A stretch of DNA of 64,000 nt from DATHAP01 sp963762865. Its GTDB lineage: Bacteria > Actinomycetota > Actinomycetes > JACCUZ01. Position numbers and translations under genes: made by a program. Shown piece by piece: positions 34,164-43,169 of this stretch. The notes under the pieces were generated by a model, which saw only the letters and a program-made list of their open reading frames with translations, had not been told where the DNA came from and made no database searches. Every line of letters begins with the position of its first letter. Position 1 is the stretch's first letter. The stretch lies in the NCBI GenBank assembly GCA_963762865.1, contig CAVXNC010000025.1, positions 62,001 through 126,000 on the forward strand, given 5' to 3'.

Positions 34164-34203
34164 GTCAGGCCCTGGTCGGCCTCCCCGCCGGCCAGGGCCT
34201 GAC
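34164..34203 (+). terminator. Strong hairpin between the DUF4331 and TPR genes
   Basis: A 16-base stem with one G-T pair (34164-34179 with 34188-34203) and an 8-base loop. It lies 29 bases after the DUF4331 stop and 65 bases before the TPR start. Because the downstream genes have no obvious promoter, it may reduce rather than stop read-through. Confidence 0.6.
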
Positions 34204-34268
34204 AGCCCGCACCTGACAGCACCCCGCCGGACGAGCCTTCCGGACGTACCGCCTGAGAGGACGAGACC

Positions 34269-35594
34269 GTGGGACGACTGCTCCGCCCCGCACTGCTCGG
34301 CGCATCGGCCCTGATGCTGGCCGGCGCCATGACCCTGACGGCCGCCGTCGCTCTCGGCGGCGCACCGGACGTCGGCACCGACCGCGTCCGGCACGCAGTC
34401 GGCAAGCCCCGGCATCACCGCCGACAACCGGCCCGGCTCGTCGATCACCGCACTGCAGCAGCGGCTGCGCACCGTCCCCGGCGACCACCGCAGCTGGTCC
34501 TCCCTCGCGCTCGCCTACGTCGAGCAGGCCCGCATCACGGCCGACCCGAGCTTCTATCCCAAGGCCGCGAAGGCCGTCGCCCGCGCCGCGCGGCTCGCCC
34601 CCGGTGACTCGGTGATGCTGACCGCCCGCGCATCGCTCGAGGCCGCCCGCCACGACTTCCACCGCGCGCTGCGCGACGCCGACGCGGCCATCGAGGTCAA
34701 CCCCTACAGCGCGCCGGCGTGGGCCATCCGGTCCGACGCCCTGACCGAGCTCGGCCGCTACGCCGAGGCCCGCCGCGCCGCCACTCGCGCCGACGACCTC
34801 GAGCCCGGCCCGTCGACCTTCGCGCGGCTCTCCTACCAGGCCGAGCTCCGCGGCGACCTGCGCGAGGCCACCCGCCTCATGCGGCTCTCCCTGGACGCCA
34901 GCACGTCCAGCGCGGCCTCGTACGCCTTCGCCTCCTTCCACCTCGGCGAGCTCGCGCGCACCGCCGGCGACCTGCGCGCCGCGAAGCGCCACTACGACGC
35001 CGCCCTCGGCGCCGACCCGACCTACGCCCCCGCCATCGCCGGACGCGCGCGCATCGCCGCCGCCCGCGGCAACATCGCCGGCGCCGTGCGCGACTACCGC
35101 GAGGTCGTCAGCCGCCTCCCCTTGACGGAGTACGTCGTCGAGCTGGCCGATCTCTACCTGGCCACGGGGCAGCCCGACCTGGCCGAGGAGCAGATCGCGG
35201 TCGCCGAGGCGTCGGCGCAGCTGCAGAAGGCCAACGGTGTCGGCACCGACCTGGAGACCGCGCTGCTCGAGGCCGACCACGGCTCGCCGGCCGCTGCGCT
35301 CGAGGCAGCCGAGTCCGAGTGGGCGGTCCGGCACACCGTGCACACCGCGGACGCGATGGCCTGGGCGCTGCACGCGTCCGGCCGCGACCGGGAGGCGCTG
35401 GGCTACGCGCGCCAGGCGACCGCGCTCGGCACCCGGGACGCGCGGCTGCTCTTCCACCGGGGCGCGATCGAGGCGGCTCTGGACATGACCGACGCCGGCG
35501 CGCGATGCACCTGCGCGCCGCGCTGCGGATCGACTCCGGCGTCGCCCCGCTGCGCGAGCAGCAGGCGCGCGAGCTGCTGAGGGGTCTGCGATGA
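34269..35594 (+). pseudogene. Tetratricopeptide-repeat protein, two frame breaks
   Basis: A TPR protein of about 440 residues with an N-terminal membrane anchor or signal (LLRPALLGASALMLAGAMTL). After about 45 residues the frame breaks near 34400; the true continuation is SPGITADNRPGSSITALQQR. It then runs in the second frame through helix pairs such as DPSFYPKAAKAVARAARLAP, NPYSAPAWAIRSDALTELGR and ADPTYAPAIAGRARIAA. A second break near 35500 is needed to reach MHLRAALRIDSG and the stop. The repeats fit a scaffold role. It sits between the DUF4331 and transporter genes and overlaps the latter by four bases. Confidence 0.8.
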
Positions 35595-37261
35595 ACCGCC
35601 TGCTGCGTCGTGTGGTGCTGCTGGTGCCGGTCGCTGCGGCACTCGTCGTGCTGGTGCCGGGGACCGCCAGCGCGCACCCGCTCGGCAACTTCACCGTGAA
35701 CCGCTACTCCGGCATCGTCGTCTCGACCGACGCGGTGACCGTCGACCACGTACGCGACCTCGCGGAGATCCCGACCGCGCAGCGCCGACCGGCCATCGAC
35801 ACCTCCGGCGACGGCCGGCTGTCGGGCGGCGAGCTGTCGGCGTGGGCGCGCACCGAGTGCCGCTCGGCCGCCGACGACCTGCGCGTGCAGGTGGACGGCC
35901 GTCCGGCGCCGCTGTCGGTCCGGTCGGCGACCGCGCGGTCGTCCAAGGGTCAGGCCGGGCTGCCGGTGCTGCGGCTGGAGTGCTCGCTGCGCGCGCCGGT
36001 CTCGGTGTCCGGGCCGACTGCGGTGACGCTCGACGACGCGTCCGGCGAGCGTGAGGTCGGCTGGAAGGAGGTGACGGCCGTCGGTGACGGGGTCACCCTG
36101 ACAAGTTCCGACGTCCCGGACCGAACCTCCAGCGCCCGTCTGACGTCTTATCCCCAAGACCTGCTGTCCAGCCCGCTGGATGTCACGGGGGCCCGGCTGG
36201 AGGCGCGACCTGGGGGGGCGCGTCTCCAGCCGGCGGCCACGGGTGGCACGGCCGGCTCGGACGCGGCCGACGGGACCACTGCCGCGCTGACCCGCGGCGC
36301 CGACCGGCTCACCCTCGCCTTCGAGTCGCTGGTTCCCGGCAGCGGCCAGGGTCCGCTCGCCGCGATGGTCGCCCTGCTCGGCGCGATCGTCCTCGGCGCG
36401 GCCCACGCGGTCGCCCCCGGCCACGGCAAGACCGTGATGGCCTTCTACCTCTCCGGCCGCCGCGACGGCGCGCTGCGCTCGGCCGCGACCGTCGGCGCCA
36501 CCGTGACCGTGACCCACACCGCCGGCGTACTGCTGCTCGGCCTCCTCGTCAGCGCCGGCACCGCCTTCGCCCCGGCCCGCCTCTACCCCTGGCTCGGCCT
36601 GGTCTCCGGCCTGCTCGTCCTCGTCGTCGGCCTGACCCTGCTGCGCTCCGCCCGCCACCCCCACACCCACGCCCCCGACGGCAGCCACGCCCACGGGCAC
36701 GGGCACGACCACCCCCATCCGCACCCGCACGACCATGGCCACGACTCGGCGGGGCACAGTCACTCAGCCGGCCACGACCACGGCCACCCGCATCCCCATG
36801 ACGTCGCGCCCAGCCACGATCGCGCGGCAATCGCCACATTGGAGCGCGCCGGGGCCATCACCCAGGCGCACAGCCACTCCGATCATGGAGATCCGGCGCA
36901 CCGCGACGACCGCCAGCCGGCCGACACGTCCCGGCGCAGCCTGATCGCGATGGGCCTGGCCGGCGGCCTGGTCCCCAGCCCGTCCGCGCTCATCGTCTTC
37001 CTGGGCGCAACCGGCCTGGGTCACCCGTGGTTCGGGGTCGCCCTGGTCGTCGCCTTCGGCGTCGGCATGGCCACCACACTCGCGGTGGCCGGCCTCCTGG
37101 TCATGCGGCTGCGCCACCGCGCCGAGGCCCGGCTCGACACCCACCCGGGCTCCCGCTTCGCGCCGCTGCTCCGGCTCGCCCCGCTGCTGACCGCCTCAGC
37201 CGTCGTCATCCTCGGTGCGGTCGTCGCCCTGCGCGGCCTCAGCGGCACCGGCCTGCTCTGA
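35591..37261 (+). CDS. Histidine-rich nickel/cobalt-type membrane transporter
   Basis: A 556-residue membrane protein. A signal peptide (VPGTASAHP) and a 210-residue extracellular domain are followed by NiCoT/UreH-like helices: GAIVLGAAHAVAPGHGKTVM and VTVTHTAGVLLLGLLV, with histidines in the helices. A loop at about residues 355-440 contains more than 30 His in HxH and HGHGH runs and probably binds metal. The last helices include GLAGGLVPSPSALIVFLGA. The extracellular part contains DTSGDGRLSGGELSAW, an EF-hand-like calcium loop. It is the last gene of the sigK-linked cluster; Ni, Co or another metal could be the substrate. Confidence 0.85.
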   Translation: MNRLLRRVVLLVPVAAALVVLVPGTASAHPLGNFTVNRYSGIVVSTDAVTVDHVRDLAEIPTAQRRPAIDTSGDGRLSGGELSAWARTECRSAADDLRVQVDGRPAPLSVRSATARSSKGQAGLPVLRLECSLRAPVSVSGPTAVTLDDASGEREVGWKEVTAVGDGVTLTSSDVPDRTSSARLTSYPQDLLSSPLDVTGARLEARPGGARLQPAATGGTAGSDAADGTTAALTRGADRLTLAFESLVPGSGQGPLAAMVALLGAIVLGAAHAVAPGHGKTVMAFYLSGRRDGALRSAATVGATVTVTHTAGVLLLGLLVSAGTAFAPARLYPWLGLVSGLLVLVVGLTLLRSARHPHTHAPDGSHAHGHGHDHPHPHPHDHGHDSAGHSHSAGHDHGHPHPHDVAPSHDRAAIATLERAGAITQAHSHSDHGDPAHRDDRQPADTSRRSLIAMGLAGGLVPSPSALIVFLGATGLGHPWFGVALVVAFGVGMATTLAVAGLLVMRLRHRAEARLDTHPGSRFAPLLRLAPLLTASAVVILGAVVALRGLSGTGLL

Positions 37262-37265
37262 CGCC

Positions 37266-37617
37266 TCAGTCGTAGCCGAGCTCGTGCAGCCGGTCGTCGT
37301 CGATGCCGAAGTGGTGCGCGATCTCGTGCACGACGGTGATGTGCACCTCGTCGACGACGTCCTCCTCGGTCTCGCACATCCGCAGCGTCGGCCCGCGGAA
37401 GATGACGATGCGGTCGGGGAGCACGCCGCCGTACGACCAGTCGCGCTCGGTCAGCGGAGTCCCCTCGTACCAGCCGAGCAGGTCCGGCTCGTCGGCCGGC
37501 GGCTCGTCCTCGACGAAGATGGCGACGTTGTCCATCAGGCCCGCCAGCTCGGGCGGGACAGCTGTCGAGCGCCTCGCCGACCAGCTCCTCGAAGCGCTCC
37601 GCCGCCATGTCCAGCAC
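37266..37617 (-). pseudogene. Zincin-like metallopeptidase-family protein, frameshifted
   Basis: A small actinobacterial protein of about 117 residues. The N-terminus (LDMAAERFEELVGEALD) is read from GTG 37617 and the rest (VPPELAGLMDNVAIFVEDEP, and the zinc motif HEIAHHFGIDDDRL) from another frame to 37266. The break near 37560 fits one extra T. HExxH is intact. Proteins of this family are usually intact single genes, so a sequence error is likely. It converges with the nickel transporter. Confidence 0.82.
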
Positions 37618-37662
37618 GGACCGATTCTTTCGCGTCCCGGCGCCATCGGGTAGGCAGGAGTC

Positions 37663-39231
37663 ATGCCCCCCGCCGTCTGGACGCGCCTCAACGCGCGCTG
37701 GGACCACCTGCGCGGGGAGCCCGGAAGCCGTCGACGGCGCGTGGGCATGGTCGTCGAAGTCGTCATCATCGGCCTCCTCGGCTGCTGGCTCGGCCTGCTC
37801 GCCGGCGGTCACCTCGACGCGTCCGTCGGCCCGCTGGAGACCCGGATGTCGGTGGTCCCCAACCTGCACGGCGGCACCGAGGTAGCCATCCCGCCGCTCG
37901 GTGAGCTCACCGTGGACAGCCACGACGGGCCCTGGCGCCTCAACACGGAGGTCACCCGGATCAACGCGGGAGACGCTCGCCGCATCTTCAGCAACCCCTC
38001 GGCGGTCAACGGGCTGGGCGAGCAGGTCGTGGACGACCTGACGGGCGCCGCGATCACGCTCGTCGCCCGCGCGGTCCTCGCAGGGGTCCTGGGTGCGCTG
38101 CTCCTGGGGCTGCTGGTCTTCCGACGGCGGTTCCGGCTGGTGTTCGCGAGCGCCGGGGTCAGCCTCGCGGTGATCCTGGGCGGTGGTGCGGCCGCTGCCG
38201 CGACGTGGGACCCGGAGAGCATCCAGGAGCCGCAGTACTCCGGGCTGCTCGCCAGCGCGCCCACCGTCGTCGGTGACGCGCAGAGCATCGTCAACGACTT
38301 CCAGAAGTACGAGGCGCAGCTGGCCAAGCTGGTCACCAACGTGTCGAGGCTGTACGACGTCACGTCGACCTTGCCGGCGTACCAACCGGATCCGTCGACG
38401 ATCCGCGTGCTCTTCGTCTCCGACATCCACCTGAACCCGAGCGCGTGGGAGGTGATCCGGCCGATCACCGAGCAGTTCAACATCGACGTGATCGTCGACG
38501 CCGGTGACATCAGCGACCACGGGACCGCGGCGGAGAACGCGTTCATCGACCCGATCGCGACCCTCGGCGTGCCCTACGTCTGGGTGCGCGGCAACCACGA
38601 CTCGGCCATCACCCAGGCCGCCGTCGCGTCCCAGCCGAACGCGGTCGTGCTCGACGGCGAGGCCGTGGAGGTCGAGGGGCTGCGCTTCATCGGCGCCGGC
38701 GACCCGCGGTTCACCCCGGACAAGAACACCCGTGACGCGCCGGCGCCGCCGAGCGTCGCCCAGGTGGCCCTCGGCCTCGACGACCGGGTCGAGCAGTCGG
38801 TCGCGGCGGGCGAGCCGGTCGACGTGGCCGTGATGCACGACGGTGCCGCTGCCCGGGTGCTCGACGGCGACGTACCGCTGGTGCTGTCGGGTCACTACCA
38901 CCGGCGCGAGCAGACGCTCCTGCCCGACGGGACGCTGAGCTTCCTGCAGGGCTCGACCGGCGCCTCCGGGCTGCGCGGGCTGGAGAAGGAGAAGCCGACG
39001 CCGGTGCGCGCCTCGGTCCTCTACTTCGACCGCGACACCCGCACGCTCCAGGCGTGGGACGACATCACGCTGGGCGGGCTGGGGCTGGTGTCGGCCAAGA
39101 TCGAGCGGCGGATCTACAGCGAGCAGTTCCCGCCGGAGGAGGGCGCGACCGAGTCCCCGACCCCGGCGCCGAGCAGCTCCGCGCCGCTGACGCCGGGCGA
39201 CGGCGCGCCGAGCGGGTCGCCCAGCCCATGA
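37663..39231 (+). CDS. Membrane-anchored metallophosphoesterase
   Basis: A 522-residue calcineurin-like phosphoesterase. Three hydrophobic segments lie at about residues 28-48, 127-150 and 157-178. The catalytic domain is C-terminal: LFVSDIHLNPSAW, VDAGDISDHG, WVRGNHDSAI, VMHDGAA and LVLSGHYHRRE, the complete set of metal ligands. The end is a Pro/Ser/Thr-rich tail (about 45 residues). The catalytic domain probably lies on the outer face of the membrane or in the cytoplasm depending on the helix count. The substrate (nucleotide, protein or phospholipid) is unknown. Confidence 0.88.
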   Translation: MPPAVWTRLNARWDHLRGEPGSRRRRVGMVVEVVIIGLLGCWLGLLAGGHLDASVGPLETRMSVVPNLHGGTEVAIPPLGELTVDSHDGPWRLNTEVTRINAGDARRIFSNPSAVNGLGEQVVDDLTGAAITLVARAVLAGVLGALLLGLLVFRRRFRLVFASAGVSLAVILGGGAAAAATWDPESIQEPQYSGLLASAPTVVGDAQSIVNDFQKYEAQLAKLVTNVSRLYDVTSTLPAYQPDPSTIRVLFVSDIHLNPSAWEVIRPITEQFNIDVIVDAGDISDHGTAAENAFIDPIATLGVPYVWVRGNHDSAITQAAVASQPNAVVLDGEAVEVEGLRFIGAGDPRFTPDKNTRDAPAPPSVAQVALGLDDRVEQSVAAGEPVDVAVMHDGAAARVLDGDVPLVLSGHYHRREQTLLPDGTLSFLQGSTGASGLRGLEKEKPTPVRASVLYFDRDTRTLQAWDDITLGGLGLVSAKIERRIYSEQFPPEEGATESPTPAPSSSAPLTPGDGAPSGSPSP

Positions 39232-39250
39232 GTGGCAATTCGGTAGTGCT

Positions 39251-39280
39251 TTGGAGATGCCCGTGAGCGTCCCCTATGCT
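39251..39280 (+). promoter_or_regulatory. Candidate housekeeping promoter of the tRNA-Glu-Asp-Phe cluster
   Basis: TTGGAG (39251-39256), 18-base spacer, TATGCT (39275-39280). It lies 40 bases upstream of tRNA-Glu, in the gap after the metallophosphoesterase stop. Spacing is one base longer than ideal. Confidence 0.45.
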
Positions 39281-39319
39281 CATGCAGGTCCCCGACGGCT
39301 AGGACGCCGTGGGCCTACA

Positions 39320-39392
39320 GCCCTCATCGTCTAGTGGCCCAGGACGCCGCCCTTTCAAGGCGGTAGCACGGGTTCGAATCCCGTTGGGGGCA
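39320..39392 (+). tRNA. tRNA-Glu (anticodon TTC)
   Basis: Acceptor GCCCTCA pairs with TGGGGGC; the anticodon stem GCCGCC/GGCGG holds loop CTTTCAA with anticodon TTC; the T-loop is GGTTCGAATCC. The discriminator is A and CCA is not encoded. First of three tandem tRNA genes. Confidence 0.96.
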
Positions 39393-39405
39393 CGCAGTAC
39401 AGCAA

Positions 39406-39480
39406 GGTCCTGTGGAGCAGTTTGGAGTGCTCGCCACCCTGTCAAGGTGGAGGCCGCGGGTTCAAATCCCGTCAGGACCG
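39406..39480 (+). tRNA. tRNA-Asp (anticodon GTC)
   Basis: Acceptor GGTCCTG pairs with CAGGACC; anticodon stem CCACC/GGTGG with loop CTGTCAA (anticodon GTC); T-arm CGGGTTCAAATCCCG. The discriminator is G and CCA is not encoded. It starts 13 bases after tRNA-Glu. Confidence 0.96.
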
Positions 39481-39507
39481 CGTTGGGCGGCTCACGAGCC
39501 GGCCCTC

Positions 39508-39581
39508 GGCCAGGTAGCTCAGTTGGTACGAGCGTCCGACTGAAAATCGGAAGGTCGGCGGTTCGACCCCGCCCCTGGCCA
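39508..39581 (+). tRNA. tRNA-Phe (anticodon GAA)
   Basis: Acceptor GGCCAGG pairs with CCTGGCC; anticodon stem CCGA/TCGG with loop CTGAAAA (anticodon GAA); T-arm GGCGGTTCGACCCCGCC. The discriminator is A, and CCA is encoded at 39582-39584. Its 3' half, from the anticodon loop to the end, is repeated twice downstream, as at sites used by integrating elements. Confidence 0.96.
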
Positions 39582-39590
39582 CCACAAACC

Positions 39591-39692
39591 CGCAGGTCAG
39601 AGGCCTGTTGATCTACGTCGATGGACCCCTCCGGACCCCTCGACCGGCACTGAAAATCGGAAGGTCGGCGGTTCGACCCCGCCCCTGGCCAC
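39591..39692 (+). repeat. 100-bp repeat, copy A, containing a tRNA-Phe 3' half
   Basis: The last 44 bases (39649-39692) are identical to 39539-39582 of tRNA-Phe (second half plus start of CCA). The whole 100-base unit 39591-39690 recurs at 40396-40495 with two differences. The copy has no 5' half, so it is not a tRNA gene. This is the pattern of an attachment-site scar. Confidence 0.85.
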
Positions 39693-39729
39693 AACCCCGA
39701 AGCCGCAGGTCAGTATGCCGCTGACGTGA

Positions 39730-40317
39730 TCAATCGGGAGCGCTCGGGGCTACCTCGCGCACCATCACGCAGTTCCCTAGTCCCTTGGGCCGGTCGTAGG
39801 TGAAGCCCTCGCGCTCGTACATCGTGCGGGTGGCGTTGTAGAGGAACGACGAGTTCTTCTTCCGGACCCCGCCGGTGTCGTGAGGGTAGCCCTCGACCAG
39901 GCCGCCTCCGGCCTGCGCGATCAGCCCGACGGCTCCGCGCAGGGCGATCGCCGCCAGGCCCTGACCGCGAACGCCGCGCTCGACCAGGATGCAGGTGACC
40001 CGATAGTCGGGAAGTCGCTCGCCAGTGGCGAGGTACTCCTTGCGGTGATGGATGTTGGGCAGCTCCTCAGGCGATCCGTACTCCGCCCAAGCGACAGCGC
40101 GGTCGCCGTCGTAGACCAGCGCCGCGTGCGCGATCCCGTCGGCCACCAGACGTTGCTTGAGCGCCCGGTTCCCCTCGGCGGTCTGGCCCTTCTCCGCGCA
40201 GTCGGGATGGAAATACGTGCACCAGCAGCTGGCGAACATGCCCTTGTTCCGCTCCACGAGCGCGGCGAAGTCGTCGAACGTCTCTGGTGTGAGCGCCTTG
40301 ATCGTGAAGTCGGACAT
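39730..40317 (-). CDS. GNAT-family N-acetyltransferase
   Basis: A 195-residue acetyltransferase. The acetyl-CoA loop is in VTCILVERGVRGQGLAAIAL (RGQGLA about residue 120). A cysteine-rich segment (MFASCWCTYFHPDC) near residue 30 is notable. The start is the ATG giving MSDFTIKAL. A TTG three codons upstream is less likely. The gene lies alone between the two 100-bp repeats, so it is probably a passenger of whatever created them. The substrate is unknown. Confidence 0.85.
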   Translation of the reverse strand: MSDFTIKALTPETFDDFAALVERNKGMFASCWCTYFHPDCAEKGQTAEGNRALKQRLVADGIAHAALVYDGDRAVAWAEYGSPEELPNIHHRKEYLATGERLPDYRVTCILVERGVRGQGLAAIALRGAVGLIAQAGGGLVEGYPHDTGGVRKKNSSFLYNATRTMYEREGFTYDRPKGLGNCVMVREVAPSAPD

Positions 40318-40395
40318 GCTTGGCAACGTACTCGGGATCGCGGACGTTCGGCGTCCGGCGACGCTGACGGGCCCTGGAAGATCGTTTAGCGAAAC

Positions 40396-40495
40396 CGCAG
40401 GTCAGAGGCCTGTTGATCTACGGCGATGGACCCCTCCGGACCCCTCGACCGGCACTGAGAATCGGAAGGTCGGCGGTTCGACCCCGCCCCTGGCC
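40396..40495 (+). repeat. 100-bp repeat, copy B, containing a tRNA-Phe 3' half
   Basis: 98 of 100 bases match copy A (39591-39690): T to G in the flank and A to G in the former anticodon loop. It lies 805 bases from copy A and 61 bases upstream of the LuxR gene start. Together with the tRNA it gives three in-line copies of the tRNA-Phe 3' end. Confidence 0.85.
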
Positions 40496-40556
40496 CTCCG
40501 GTGCCGGCCGTGTCATCGAGATCGACCGACGTCGCGCGGTGTGCCACGCTGACTGG

Positions 40557-43169
40557 GTGGGCGAGCGCCTCCTCGAGAGGGCTGCTGAACTTCAAGCCCT
40601 CGACCGGACGCTTGACGAAGCGATCGAGGGCCGGAGCTCGATCGTCTTGGTACTTGGTGAGGCCGGCACGGGCAAGTCGTCGCTCGTGGCCGCCTTCCGG
40701 CGCCGAGCTGCACGGCGCGCCCGCGTTCTCAGCGGTGCGTGTGACGACCTGCTGACGCCGCGGACGTTCGGGCCGCTCCGCGATGCTGTCGAGGACCAAC
40801 CCGGACCGTTGGCGACGGCGCTGCACTCAGACCCTGATCGTGAGTCGGTGTACCAGGCGCTGCGTGCAGAGCTGCGAGGGTCTCAGCCATGCGTGCTCGT
40901 CATCGAGGACCTGCACTGGGCGGACGATGCGACCATCGACGCGCTGCGTTACCTCATCCGGCGGGTCGAGACCGTGAACGCCGTCGTCGTCCTCACGTGT
41001 CGTGACGATGACGTCGACGACGCAGGTGGCCTGCCACGCCTGATGGGCACCCTGGCCACTCAGCGCGTTCTCCGACTGCGGATCGGACCACTCAGTCGTC
41101 AGGCACTCGTCGAGCTCGCCGAGGACGCTGATGTCGACGTTGACCAGCTTCTCGCGGTCACGGGCGGCAACGCGTTCTTCGTTTCGGAGGTGCTCGCCTG
41201 CGGGGGGAGCAGCGTCCCCACAACCGTTGTAGACGCCGTGATGGCGCGGGTGGGCCACCTGTCGCCGGCCACGCGGGCGGCTGTGGAGCAGCTGGCGGTC
41301 GTACCTGCTCGTGTGGACCCGCAGCTCATGAACGCTCTCGTGCCGAGCGTCGAGATCCTCGCTGAGGCGGAGCGACGGCGCCTGATCGAGGTAGGAGTCG
41401 ACGGAGTGGCATTCAGGCACGAACTTGCGCGCCGCGCGATCGTCCGCAGCGTGCCGAGCACGCGTCGTGCGACCCTGCACCGCCCCGTTCTCCGCCACCT
41501 GCTAGCCAGGACAACGCCTGACCTCTCCCGCGTGATGCATCACGCGGTTTCCGCAGGTGCGATCTCCGTGATCCTCAGCCACGGACCCGAGGCAGCGCGG
41601 CAGGCCTCGCGTGCGGGATCGCACCGGCAGGCCCTCGCGCACTACGAGCAGGTGGCACCGCATCTGCAGCACCTCAACCCGCGTGACCGAGCACGGTTGC
41701 TCGTGGACTATGCCTGGGAGCTCTACGCCGCGCAGAGATGGCTCGACGCCGTAGCGACAGCCCGTCATGGCCTCGACCTGTGGCTGGAGATCGATGACCC
41801 GGTCGCCATCGGGAGCGCTCGCGTGGTGATCTCGCGGGCGAGCTTCATGGCAGGCCGAACGGCCGAGGCCATCGGCCAGGCCGAGCAGGCCGTGGCCGTC
41901 CTCGAGCCGACCGGTGACATCGAGGCTCTCGCACACGCTGAGTCCTACCTCGGCGCCGTCCAGGCGTTGACGGACCGCCAGGAGGAGGCATTGCCGCGAC
42001 TCCTGAGCGCGCAGGCCCTGGCCCAACGCGCGGACCGTCTCGATCTCGTCGCCCTTTGCAACAACTACATCGGCTGCGTCCGGGTCGATCTCGGCGACGT
42101 CAGCACCGGTCTGGGCGACCTCAGGCGAAGCCTGCACCAGGCGCTCAGCCTGCCTCACCACGAGTACGCAGCGCGTGCCTACACGAACCTGGCCGAGACG
42201 ACCTACCAGCTGCGCCGCTTCGACGAGCTGCGGCTGTGGATCGACGCCGGTGCGCGGTTCGCGACTGACCATGACCTGCCCGGCCACCTCCGCAACCTGG
42301 AGGCCCACCGGGCGCTGATGCTCATCGGGAACGGAGCATGGGACGCCGCACAGGCCCGGCTGCAGTGCTTGGTCGACGAGGTCGACGAGCCGGACCAGCT
42401 GACTCGACTGACCCTGCCCCCGCTCGGCCGGCTGCTGGCCCGCCGGGGCGACCGACGGGCCAACGCCGTCCTCCAGCAGGCCTGGGACCAAGCGGTGGAC
42501 AACGACAGTCTCGGGGCGCTCGCGCCGGCCGGCTTGGCCGTGATCGAGGCCGCCTGGCTGGCGGGTGACGTGTCCTCCGCCTCGGCCCAGATCGCGGTGC
42601 TGATGCGCCGGACCGAGGGGCGTGCGGGTGCGCGGGTCCGCGGCGAGCTGCTCGCCTATCTGGCTCGGGCAGGGTGGCAGGTGGAGCCGTTCGAGGGTTG
42701 CCCTGACCAGTGGGCCTTTGGGGTCGCGGGTGACCACGCGGAGGCCGCAGAGCGCTGGAGGCACATCGGCGACCCCTACGAGCAAGCTCTCGAGCTTGCA
42801 GCTACCCGCTCAGTCCCGCTCTGCCTCGAAGCACTGAGCCTCCTTGACGAACTGGGAGCGGCGGCCGCCGTTCGACACACCCAGGCTCTGTTGCGTCAGA
42901 TCGGGGCCACCAACATCCCGCGTGGGAGGCGGCCGGCCACTCGCGTCAACCCCGCCGGCCTCACCTCCCGCCAGGTCGACGTGCTGAAGCTCGTGGCGAC
43001 CGGCCTCACGAATGCCCAGATCGCCGACCGTTTGGTCGTCTCCACCCGGACTGTTGACCACCACGTCTCCGCCATCCTCACCAGGTTGCACGTCAACAGC
43101 CGACGCGAAGCCGCTGGGCAGGCAGTGGCGCTCGGCCTCGTGGCCAGCGAGGGCGCCATCTCCGTCTGA
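40557..43169 (+). CDS. Large LuxR-family regulator with AAA+/STAND ATPase domain
   Basis: A transcription regulator of 870 residues of the LAL type. The N-terminal ATPase has Walker A GEAGTGKSS (about residue 35) and Walker B VLVIEDLHWADDAT (about 112). A long helical TPR-like region fills residues 330-790. The C-terminal LuxR helix-turn-helix reads LTSRQVDVLKLVATGLTNAQ then DRLVVSTRTVDHHVSAILTRL. The GTG start (VGERLLERA) gives the usual beginning. The open frame upstream is only the repeat B sequence. Codon use is somewhat less biased than in neighbours. The likely target is the downstream RTX-like gene, by proximity. Confidence 0.88.
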   Translation: MGERLLERAAELQALDRTLDEAIEGRSSIVLVLGEAGTGKSSLVAAFRRRAARRARVLSGACDDLLTPRTFGPLRDAVEDQPGPLATALHSDPDRESVYQALRAELRGSQPCVLVIEDLHWADDATIDALRYLIRRVETVNAVVVLTCRDDDVDDAGGLPRLMGTLATQRVLRLRIGPLSRQALVELAEDADVDVDQLLAVTGGNAFFVSEVLACGGSSVPTTVVDAVMARVGHLSPATRAAVEQLAVVPARVDPQLMNALVPSVEILAEAERRRLIEVGVDGVAFRHELARRAIVRSVPSTRRATLHRPVLRHLLARTTPDLSRVMHHAVSAGAISVILSHGPEAARQASRAGSHRQALAHYEQVAPHLQHLNPRDRARLLVDYAWELYAAQRWLDAVATARHGLDLWLEIDDPVAIGSARVVISRASFMAGRTAEAIGQAEQAVAVLEPTGDIEALAHAESYLGAVQALTDRQEEALPRLLSAQALAQRADRLDLVALCNNYIGCVRVDLGDVSTGLGDLRRSLHQALSLPHHEYAARAYTNLAETTYQLRRFDELRLWIDAGARFATDHDLPGHLRNLEAHRALMLIGNGAWDAAQARLQCLVDEVDEPDQLTRLTLPPLGRLLARRGDRRANAVLQQAWDQAVDNDSLGALAPAGLAVIEAAWLAGDVSSASAQIAVLMRRTEGRAGARVRGELLAYLARAGWQVEPFEGCPDQWAFGVAGDHAEAAERWRHIGDPYEQALELAATRSVPLCLEALSLLDELGAAAAVRHTQALLRQIGATNIPRGRRPATRVNPAGLTSRQVDVLKLVATGLTNAQIADRLVVSTRTVDHHVSAILTRLHVNSRREAAGQAVALGLVASEGAISV

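Noticed and set aside
39299..39694. Minus-strand frame across the tRNA cluster with GRGRTADLPIF and similar
   Set aside because: This is the well-known false protein produced by reading tRNA genes antisense; the tRNAs explain the sequence.
39591..40495. Additional tRNA-Phe genes
   Set aside because: Both copies lack the 5' acceptor and D-arm, so they cannot fold into tRNAs.
40413..40556. N-terminal extension of the LuxR regulator
   Set aside because: The added 48 codons are merely translation of repeat B (tRNA-Phe fragment); the GTG at 40557 starts at the homologous position.
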